Positions 1 through 7,100 of a DNA stretch of 64,000 nt are shown here, in pieces (within the stretch, counting starts at the first letter, position 1; each line of letters opens with the position of its first letter). The notes under the pieces are model-generated. The model did no database searches. It worked only from the letters and a program-made list of their open reading frames with translations, and had not been told where the DNA came from. The DNA is from Adhaeribacter terrigena (GTDB taxonomy: Bacteria; Bacteroidota; Bacteroidia; Cytophagales; Hymenobacteraceae): NCBI RefSeq assembly GCF_016623615.1, contig NZ_JAEHFX010000006.1:1-64000 (forward strand). The letters run 5' to 3'. The translations under genes and the position numbers were made by a program.

Positions 1-43
1 CAAAGAACGGATCTTCAATTGTGTCGTTTTTAAATAAATTCAT
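1..43 (-). CDS. Partial ORF of a third cassette
   Basis: An open frame starts with ATG at 43 and runs off the window after 14 codons (MNLFKNDTIEDPFF). It lies 24 bp inside the GTTAT core site at 69-73 that closes the neighbouring attC-like site, so it sits where a third cassette gene would begin. The frame is also open upstream of this ATG. Nothing can be said about function from so short a piece. Confidence 0.4.
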   Translation of the reverse strand, partial: MNLFKNDTIEDPFF

Positions 44-66
44 CAATTCTTGTTCATTTAAATTCC

Positions 67-136
67 CTATAACGTACGTGGCTAAACGACGAGCGAGGCC
101 GTCGGCCGAAGGTTGACTTTTAGGTGTGGTTATGCC
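67..136 (-). other. attC-like recombination site 1
   Basis: On the minus strand the site opens with GGCATAAC (136-129) and closes with GTTATAG (73-67). Internal boxes CTAAAAGTC and GTCGTTTAG pair imperfectly with each other, and the centre holds the perfect 11-bp palindrome GGCCGTCGGCC. This R''-L''-L'-R' arrangement with unpaired spacers is the known architecture of integron attC sites. It starts 10 bp after the stop codon of the 166-residue ORF. Confidence 0.65.
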
Positions 137-146
137 CTGTGGTTTT

Positions 147-647
147 TTATACGCATTTTGACCACGCCAATTTTATATTTTGGGCAAGGCCCTGGTTAGA
201 AATTTCTTTAGGGAATTTTACTATACTTTCTGGTAAATAATGATGTCCTTTTTGATCTCCAGATGTACCTCCATTTTTTGTAGAGGAGATTACTAAAGTT
301 GAATTCTCTTCTATTATTGAGATATATCGAGCACCTTCCATTATTTGCTTTTCTGACCTAAATCCGATTGCTTTCTTATATCTATCCCTATTTTGTTTGA
401 ATTCTACTTGACCCTTTGGATTTGGCACATCTGTTTTCGAAAGAGTCAAATGTTTTCTTACCGCTTCTCCCAAATCTGAATCGTCAATATCGGTTGGCAA
501 GATTGAAACTTGATCTGTCACAATCCAGAATCCGTCTTTTACTTTATTTTCTGTCGCAAGGATTATCTTATCAGGATAGAGAGTGGCCCCAATCGCTTTT
601 GCTTTATCTTTTGCCTTAAAAATTTCTTTTAGAATATTCATTTCCAT
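147..647 (-). CDS. Cassette protein resembling CdiI/DUF1436 immunity proteins
   Basis: A 166-residue soluble protein without signal peptide. The pattern of an early acidic stretch followed by LGEAVRKHL (about residues 59-67), a central basic part with DRYKKAIGF, and a C-terminal amphipathic stretch ending IKLAWSKC recalls the CdiI/DUF1436 family of contact-dependent inhibition immunity proteins, which neutralise a toxin tail in the cytoplasm. This is pattern recognition, not an alignment. The start ATG lies just inside the GTTATGCC core of attC site 2, and a second ATG follows two codons later. No toxin gene is adjacent, so it would be an orphan immunity cassette. It might instead be an unrelated cassette protein. 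Confidence 0.5.
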   Translation of the reverse strand: MEMNILKEIFKAKDKAKAIGATLYPDKIILATENKVKDGFWIVTDQVSILPTDIDDSDLGEAVRKHLTLSKTDVPNPKGQVEFKQNRDRYKKAIGFRSEKQIMEGARYISIIEENSTLVISSTKNGGTSGDQKGHHYLPESIVKFPKEISNQGLAQNIKLAWSKCV

Positions 648-649
648 TT

Positions 650-703
650 GGCATAACGGCTGGGCTAGACGACGGCGCAGCTGACGTTTAGCTTTGGTTA
701 GCC
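650..703 (-). other. attC-like recombination site 2
   Basis: On the minus strand it reads GGCTAAC (703-697), an inner box GCTAAACGT, a central part containing the palindrome CAGCTG, the paired inner box CGTCTAGCC, and the closing core GTTATGCC (657-650). The two halves pair with only a few bulged bases: outer boxes GGC(A)TAAC/GTTA(T)GCC and inner boxes CTAAACG/CGTCTAG. At 54 bp it is a compact, textbook-like attC fold. It lies between the stop of the 103-residue membrane protein and the start of the CdiI-like gene. Confidence 0.72.
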
Positions 704-719
704 TAAAGTAATTTTTCTT

Positions 720-1031
720 TTATAAGTTCTCAAATAAGAATATACCTCCTAAAGGAACAAGAAGTATAATAAGTAAGGAAATTATGTTCCAATTCAACCT
801 TTTGCTTTTTCTTTCCTTTATTGCTGCAATTATAAATCCTATAGTATAAACTACTATTATTATAAGTGACATTAAACCAATTCCCATTGAAGCAGTTGCA
901 CCTGCATAATTATTATCATAATCCTTATTATACAGGAAATCAAACGCGTAAACCCACCAGCTACAATAAATTATCAATGAAATAACTTTTGTAGTTTTTG
1001 AATTGTCCCAATGAGAATTTTTAATTTCCAT
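720..1031 (-). CDS. Small integral membrane cassette protein
   Basis: A 103-residue protein with about three membrane segments (roughly residues 17-34, 50-72 and 82-99), a short lysine/arginine loop (KERKSKR) before the third segment, and no family I recognise. It is the first cassette after the recombinase: its ATG is 9 bp inside a GTTAGCC core (1046-1040), and attC site 2 begins 16 bp after its stop. It would probably be read from a promoter in the attI region or from recombinase read-through. Small membrane proteins of unknown role are common integron cargo. Confidence 0.6.
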   Translation of the reverse strand: MEIKNSHWDNSKTTKVISLIIYCSWWVYAFDFLYNKDYDNNYAGATASMGIGLMSLIIIVVYTIGFIIAAIKERKSKRLNWNIISLLIILLVPLGGIFLFENL

Positions 1032-1039
1032 TCTATTAT

Positions 1040-1093
1040 GGCTAACTACTGTATATCCGTAGGAACTACGGTTATCCCCGCTATATCTGTAGG
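1040..1093 (-). other. attI-like site with hairpin and direct repeats
   Basis: Between the recombinase stop and the first cassette lies a GTTAGCC core (minus strand 1046-1040), a hairpin with arms CCGTAG and CTACGG (1057-1071), and two direct repeats TATATCYGTAGG at 1052-1063 and 1082-1093, 30 bp apart. A simple core plus nearby direct recombinase-binding repeats is how attI sites are built. A T-rich stretch about 1096-1123 faintly resembles the TA16 repeat found later in the window. Confidence 0.5.
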
Positions 1094-1172
1094 TTTTTCA
1101 GCCGGTTTTGCTACCATTTTTAAAAATCCTACTCTATAATAGCGACGTTTCATATTCAAATGTAACAAAGTT

Positions 1173-2636
1173 TTACAATGTATCAAGTGGGCTCATTATT
1201 TTTTCGATGGCATGCGGAGTTACGTGCGTGTAAATCTCAGTGGTTTTGCTGGAGCCATGGCCTAAAAGCGTTTGTATATAGCGCAAATCGGTACCTTGCT
1301 CCAGCAAATGCGTGGCAAAGCTGTGCCGTAGTGAGTGAGGGGTATACGGACCATGAATGCCCGCTTTGGCTTTACAATCCCTGAATACGTTCCTGATACT
1401 TTCTACGGTATATTGCCCGCCAAATTGACCTTCAAAAAGCCAATCTTTGGGTTTATAAGCCTTGTAATAGCTCCGCAAGCTTTGCAACAATCTTTGTGAA
1501 AGCAGCGTGGTCCGGTCTTTCTTCCCTTTGCCACCCCGTATTAACAATATATTTCGACCGCTTTGTACATCCGTTATCTTTAAATTTATTACTTCGCTTA
1601 TGCGCAGCCCACCGGCATAAAGCAATTGCAGCAGGCAGCGGTGTTTCAGATTATCAGTTGCCTTTAATATCCGGGCAACTTCTTCCTTGCTCATTACCTT
1701 GGGAAGCTTTCGCTCTTTTTCCGGGCGTTCTACCTGGTTCAGGTCCATTAAAGGCCGTTGTAGCATGCGCTGATAATAAAATTTAATGGCATTTATGCTC
1801 TGGTTTATAAACGAATAAGAATACTGGCCGCTTTGCATAAGGTTTCGGTGGTAGTGGTTCACGGCTTCGGCAGTAAAATCGTTTATCCGGGTTAAACCTT
1901 CCTGGCAAAACGTATTCAGAAAGCGTAGCAGCAAACCATGGTAGGTACGCAGGGTATTGGGGCTGTAGTTAAGGAGTAGCAATTTTTCCAGGTAAGGCAG
2001 CGGGCAACTTATAAAATGGCTCTCTTTTACATAAGTTTGCTCCCAAAGCCGGTTCTGCACGCTCAGATCCTTTATTTTAAGATCCTGCGCCAGCCAGATC
2101 TGAGCCATGCCCTGCAAACGATCCAGGAGCTGATGCAAACTAATACTATCTGCCCCGGTTACAAAACACCTGGTTTCTTGCAGCCATTTCACCCGGTCAG
2201 CCGAACATAAAACCTGGTAAATGCGCTCGTCATACTGAAAACTAAGCTGTAATACCATACGATTCTGGTAAAGCAGGGGTATCAGCCGCACTACCGGAAG
2301 CTCCGGCAATTTAGGAAGTACGGCATACTCAGACTTTGGGGCGCTCAGGTTAACCGGTTTGGAAGGTCGCAGGCGTTTGGGCCGGTTCAGGTAAAGCATA
2401 TTTACGACCGCCACGCCTTCCAGATGCTGTTGAAGCAGGGCAATTTGCTGCTCGTTGCGGGACATTACAAAGCATTTATACGTTTTGCTGAACTTTACCC
2501 CATCTGCCTGCTTTAGTTTTTGGGTAATTTTCTGATCGGGTTTGTGCCAGAGTTTAATATAAAACTTACCCTGGTGTTCCAGGGTATTCAGGTAAACCAC
2601 CGCGCCAGTTTGTTTAAAATACATACTTACAGCCAA
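1173..2636 (-). CDS. Tyrosine recombinase with duplicated N-terminal domain
   Basis: A 487-residue site-specific recombinase. The C-terminal catalytic domain shows LRISEV (Arg I), GKGKKDR (Lys), HSLRHSFATH (His-x-x-Arg II), LLGHGSSKT (His III) and the nucleophile in IYTHV; a SAM-like core-binding domain lies at about residues 210-300. It ends in SPLDTL, as integron integrases and related Bacteroidota recombinases do. The IntI-specific insert between the Lys and HxxR motifs is missing: the linker is short (YKPKDWLFEGQ). The first ~200 residues hold two similar units, compare GVKFSKTYKCFV near 50 with RVKWLQETRCFV near 150, probably DNA-binding. It is followed by attI- and attC-like sites, so its likely job is cassette integration and excision. 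It could also be an ordinary Xer-type integrase of another element. Confidence 0.85.
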   Translation of the reverse strand: MAVSMYFKQTGAVVYLNTLEHQGKFYIKLWHKPDQKITQKLKQADGVKFSKTYKCFVMSRNEQQIALLQQHLEGVAVVNMLYLNRPKRLRPSKPVNLSAPKSEYAVLPKLPELPVVRLIPLLYQNRMVLQLSFQYDERIYQVLCSADRVKWLQETRCFVTGADSISLHQLLDRLQGMAQIWLAQDLKIKDLSVQNRLWEQTYVKESHFISCPLPYLEKLLLLNYSPNTLRTYHGLLLRFLNTFCQEGLTRINDFTAEAVNHYHRNLMQSGQYSYSFINQSINAIKFYYQRMLQRPLMDLNQVERPEKERKLPKVMSKEEVARILKATDNLKHRCLLQLLYAGGLRISEVINLKITDVQSGRNILLIRGGKGKKDRTTLLSQRLLQSLRSYYKAYKPKDWLFEGQFGGQYTVESIRNVFRDCKAKAGIHGPYTPHSLRHSFATHLLEQGTDLRYIQTLLGHGSSKTTEIYTHVTPHAIEKIMSPLDTL

Positions 2637-2669
2637 TTAAGAGCGGCAAGTTACATAACAACGATAGCC

Positions 2670-2722
2670 AAAGCGTGTTTATACCCGTATATTAACGTTT
2701 ATAAACGGATATAAACGCTTTT
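2670..2722. promoter_or_regulatory. Palindromic control region of a divergent gene pair
   Basis: The gap between the recombinase start and the zinc-ribbon start holds four copies of the octamer CGTTTATA or its complement: CGTGTTTATA at 2674, CGTTTATA at 2696, and TATAAACG at 2700 and 2710. The middle two form the perfect 12-bp palindrome CGTTTATAAACG (2696-2707). Repeated half-sites in a divergent promoter suggest an operator controlling the recombinase. The regulator is unknown. Confidence 0.45.
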
Positions 2723-2732
2723 AAAAACGGCA

Positions 2733-3110
2733 ATGGAAAAAGAGCATCGGAAATGTGCACAATGTAGCAATATACTGATCGGCCGCTCCGATAAACGTTT
2801 TTGTTCGGAGCAGTGCCGCTCAGAATGCCACAACCACAAAAAATTACAGAATACTTCGGAAAAAAAGATCCTGCAGGTAAATGCCATCCTGCGGAAAAAC
2901 CGAAGCATATTAAAAATGGCCAGCCCCCAGGGAAAAACCACCGTGCCCCGCCAGATTCTGGAACTGGCCGGTTTTAATTTCACGTATTTCACCAACCTAT
3001 ACCGCACGAACAGGGGCAATACGTATTATTTTTGCTACGATTACGGATATTTACTGCTACCTGAAGATAAAATACTGATCGTGAACCAGCAGGCCTATAT
3101 GGCAACCTGA
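2733..3110 (+). CDS. Zinc-ribbon protein of unknown function
   Basis: A 125-residue protein with an N-terminal four-cysteine zinc ribbon (CAQC at about residues 8-11 and CSEQC at 24-28, separated by GRSDKRF) followed by a basic helical part and a C-terminal segment with FNFTYFTNLYR and NTYYFCYDYGYLLL. I recall this architecture as a common Bacteroidota protein without assigned function. It is divergent from the recombinase and shares its palindromic upstream region, so it could be a regulator or partner of it. That link rests only on position. Confidence 0.7.
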   Translation: MEKEHRKCAQCSNILIGRSDKRFCSEQCRSECHNHKKLQNTSEKKILQVNAILRKNRSILKMASPQGKTTVPRQILELAGFNFTYFTNLYRTNRGNTYYFCYDYGYLLLPEDKILIVNQQAYMAT

Positions 3111-3185
3111 AATCCCGTTAAGTCTGTTAATATCTGTTACTGTTAATCAAGGGAAAGAACTAAAAAACTGAAACGCCCCTCCCCC

Positions 3186-4193
3186 CTAAAACTTCAAACG
3201 CGGTTCCGGGCTGGCATACTGATCAGAAAATTCGCCTTTCAGGTATTTGAAATGCGCAGCCATCGCAATCATACCGGCATTATCGGTACAATACTGGAAA
3301 GCGGGAATAAACACGTTCCAGCCGCGCTTCTCCCCTTCTTCCTGCAAAGCTTTCCGCAACCCGGAATTGGCCGAAACGCCGCCGGCAATGGCAATATCTT
3401 TTATATGAAGCGCTTCAGCGGCCGGAATCAGTTTTTTAAATAAGGTTTTTATCAGCGCGTTTTGAATGCTGGCGCATAAATCGGCCAGGTTCTGCGTTAT
3501 AAAGTCGGGATTTTGCTTCGTCTGGTCTTTAAGGAAATAAAGAATGGCCGTTTTGATGCCGCTGAAAGAAAAGTCATTGCCCGGCAGATTCACGATCGGG
3601 AAAGGGAATTTATTGGGATCGCCGGTGGCAGCCAGTTTGTCTAAAGCCGGTCCGCCGGGGTAAGGCAAACCTAGCAGCTTGGCCGATTTATCGAAGGCTT
3701 CGCCCACGGCATCGTCGGTGGTCTGCCCGATTATCTCCATATCGAGGTGATCGCGCACCACTACGAGCTGGGTATGGCCGCCGCTCACGGTCAGGCACAG
3801 GAATGGAAAAGCAGGCTTTGGTTCATCTATAAAATGGGCCAGAATGTGCGCCTGCATGTGATTTACCTCGATGAGCGGCACGTTCAGCCCCATGGCAAAA
3901 GCCTTGGCGAAAGATGTGCCCACGAGCAAAGCACCAAGCAAACCGGGGCCGCGGGTAAAAGCCACGGCGTTAAGTTCACTTTTTGCTATATTTGCCGTAT
4001 GGAAAGCCTGCGCCACTACCGGAATGATGTTTTGCTGGTGCGCCCGCGAAGCCAGTTCCGGGACCACACCGCCGTATTGTTCGTGTACGGCCTGCGAAGC
4101 CACCACATTGGCAAGTATTTTGCCCCCACGGATTATGGCTGCCGACGTATCGTCGCAGGAAGATTCTATTGCTAAAATTGTAGGTTGTAACAT
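3186..4193 (-). CDS. tsaD: tRNA N6-threonylcarbamoyladenosine transferase subunit TsaD
   Basis: A Kae1/TsaD ATPase-fold enzyme that transfers the threonylcarbamoyl group to A37 of ANN-decoding tRNAs, with TsaB and TsaE as family partners. From the ATG at 4193 the protein is 335 residues, the usual length. Seen: the N-terminal AIESSCDDTS motif, the metal-binding HMQAHILAH (His 112 and 116), LTVSGGHTQLV, and GGVSANSGLR near the C-terminus. An upstream TTG at 4217 would add eight residues but overlaps the divergent tamB start, so ATG 4193 is preferred. It is back to back with tamB, a pairing often seen in Bacteroidota. Confidence 0.95.
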   Translation of the reverse strand: MLQPTILAIESSCDDTSAAIIRGGKILANVVASQAVHEQYGGVVPELASRAHQQNIIPVVAQAFHTANIAKSELNAVAFTRGPGLLGALLVGTSFAKAFAMGLNVPLIEVNHMQAHILAHFIDEPKPAFPFLCLTVSGGHTQLVVVRDHLDMEIIGQTTDDAVGEAFDKSAKLLGLPYPGGPALDKLAATGDPNKFPFPIVNLPGNDFSFSGIKTAILYFLKDQTKQNPDFITQNLADLCASIQNALIKTLFKKLIPAAEALHIKDIAIAGGVSANSGLRKALQEEGEKRGWNVFIPAFQYCTDNAGMIAMAAHFKYLKGEFSDQYASPEPRLKF

Positions 4194-4198
4194 TTCCT

Positions 4199-7100
4199 TT
4201 GGAAAACCAAAAATCAAATAAGCTGCAAGTTATAGGAAAAGCTATACTAAAAATAGTTTTTGGCCTTCTTGTGCTTATTTTTATACTGCTCAACGGGCTG
4301 TATTTTGCCCTGAAGATACCTGCTTTTCAAACAAAAGTGGCGCAGAAAGCAGCCTCCTTTATTTCCGAAACTATCGGGCATAAAGTTACCATCGAAAAGG
4401 TGGATATCAAATTCTTTAAAAATGTGCTGCTCGATAAAGTGCGCGTGCTGGATGTGCGCGGGAATGAATTATTTTATATCGGCCAGCTCGATGCCGACAT
4501 CAGCGTTTTTTCAATTTTTGAACCGAATAAACTCAGCATTTCCACGCTTACCTTAACCGAACCACGTACGCATTTAATTCAATACCGCGGCACCGACTCG
4601 CTGAACCTCAGCACGTTCATTCATTCCATTAAACAATTAATTACACCCGATACCACCACTACCTCCAAACCTTTCGATTTTCACATCGGCCGGCTGGTGC
4701 TGCAGAACGGCTATTTTACTTACGACAATCAGAACGATCCGCATACCGATTTCGGGCTCGATTACCAGCACATGAAACTGGCCAGCATCAACGCCGATCT
4801 TTCGGAAATTGAACTGCTGGGCGATACCATTAAAGCGCGGATCAAAGGGTTAACGGCTTTCGATCTGCCTTCCAAAACGCACCTCAAAAACCTGGACGTG
4901 AAAATGACCTACGCCCCTACGTTCTGGGAATGGGATGAAATGGATCTGAAAGTAGGCCGAAGCAATCTGCGCCACTATGTGCGTTTCGATTATCACCACT
5001 TCTTCAATTTTACTGATTTTAACGATAGCGTTTTTGTAACCGCCCGCCTCGATAGTTCGGCCGTTTATTCGGATGATATTGCCCAGTTTGCCCCGCAGCT
5101 GAAAGACTGGAAAGAAAAAGTACTGATCACGGCCAATATTAAAGGAAAAACCAGCCGTTTCGATGCCAAAAACGTGGATATTTATTATGGCAAAAACACG
5201 CACGTAGTTGGCAATATCAGTGCTACCGGTCTGCCGAATATGAAGGAAACTTTTGCGGAACTGAAACTGAAACCTTCCCGCATCGACGCTGACGACCTGA
5301 AACGCTACATTCCCGAAGATGCCTTTGCTTACGCCGACCGGCTGGGAACGGTAAAACTGCAGGGCCAGTTTGTAGGTTTTTACAACGACTTTGTAGCCAA
5401 TGGCAGTTTCCAGACCGACCTGGGCAGTTTTGTTTCGGATATAAACCTGAAGCTGAACAAGAACAAAACGCAGAGCTCTTACCGGGGCTATCTGAAAACC
5501 GATAATTTCCAGGTGGGCAAACTGATCGGCGACGAAAGCGTGCTGAAAAACATTTCGATCGACGGGCGCATTGCCGGTACCGGTTTCGATACCAAAACTG
5601 CCAACCTGGAACTGGATGCTACCATCAAATCGCTGAATTTCAACAACTATACCTACCGCAACATTACTACCAACGGGAAACTCGGGCAGCAGAAATTTTC
5701 GGGCGCTTTCAGCGTGAACGACCCGAACCTGGTAATGAAAGGCAACGGCACCATTAACCTGGAACAAGGTAACCAGCGTTTCGACTTGACCACCAATATT
5801 GAAAACGCCAACCTGAAACAACTGAATTTTACGCCGCAGGATTTCCGGGTAAAAACCCAGGCCACGCTCCATTTTTCCGGCTACCGGCCCGACGATCTTT
5901 TGGGTACGGCCAGTTTACGCAATACCACGCTAACCTTCGAAACCAAACCCGTGCAGATCGATTCGCTGGACGTGGTATCGGCCAAAACCGGCGGCATCCG
6001 CACGCTGGATGTAAGATCGGAACTGCTTAATTTCGATGCGAAAGGCGACTTCAATTATACCACCCTGATCCGCGATATTGCCGTGCTGGTGCAGGAATAT
6101 AAACTGAATTTTGAAAACAACCCTACCGCCACCGCGAATTACTACCGCAAAAAGGACAGCCGCAGCGTTCCGGCAGATTACGCGCTAGATTTTAACCTGC
6201 ACCTGAAAAAAGCCAACCCGCTGCTGCACATTTTTGTACCGGATTTTTCCGTTTCCGACAACGCAAAAATTACGGGTAACTTCCGGAACGGGCAAACGGC
6301 GATCTTTGGTTTCAGCGGCCAGATCGATACCCTTTTATACGGCGATTATAAACTGTTTACCAACACCCTAGAACTTACTACTTCCAAGCTGCCTTTCAGT
6401 CCGGAAGTGCTGGCACAGGCTTTTCTAACTTCTCAGAAACAACAAATACCTTCGGCGGGCGCAACCGAAAATTTCTTTGCGGAAGGCGTCTGGACGGGGC
6501 AGAAAATCCAGTTCGCTACCAATATTGCCCAGACCGGAACTACCAACAAAGCTGCTTTCAGCGGTGACCTGAACTTTCTACCGAACCGGCTGCAGATCGT
6601 ATTTAATAAATCGAACGTGAACCTGTTGGGCAAAACCTGGTCGATCTCGCCGAACAATACCGTAGAGATCCGGGGCCAGGAGATCGATTTCCGTAACCTG
6701 GTGCTTTCCTACCAGAATCAGAGCATCAGTGCTTCGGGTATGCTCTCTCGGGATCCTTCACAGCTTATGCAGGTAAAGGTCAGCAATTTTGAACTGCAGA
6801 ACCTGAACCCTTTAATGGCGCAGAAAATGAGCGGCGTTTTGAATGCCGACCTCACCGCCCGCGACATTTACGACCAGATCATTTTAACGAGCCAGCTCCG
6901 GGTAGATTCGCTATACTTCGACGAGATCCTGATCGGGAACGTAGCCGGAGAATCGGATTGGGACCGCCGGCAGAGTCGGTTACAGGTAAACCTGGGCGTA
7001 AGCCGTGATGCGCGCAAAGTGCTGAACGTAACCGGCACGTATAACCCCTATGGCGGAAACCAGCAACTGAATTTACTGGCAGCCATGGAAGATGCGCCGG

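Larger units (their letters stand above)
1..2636 (-). mobile_element. Integron-like cassette array with co-oriented recombinase
   Basis: Reading the minus strand from 2636 to 1 gives a tyrosine recombinase, an attI-like site (about 1040-1093), a 103-residue ORF, an attC-like site, a 166-residue ORF, a second attC-like site and the start of a third ORF cut by the window edge. Each small ORF starts 10-25 bp after a GTTA core site and ends 10-16 bp before the next folded site, which is the geometry of integron cassettes. Cassettes point the same way as the recombinase, as known for the reversed integrons of Treponema. The recombinase lacks the insert typical of IntI, so the system may be a separate Bacteroidota lineage. 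The array extends beyond position 1. Confidence 0.65.

Noticed and set aside
1173-2636. Calling the recombinase IntI
   Set aside because: The IntI-specific insert between the lysine and HxxR motifs is absent, so only an integron-like role is proposed.
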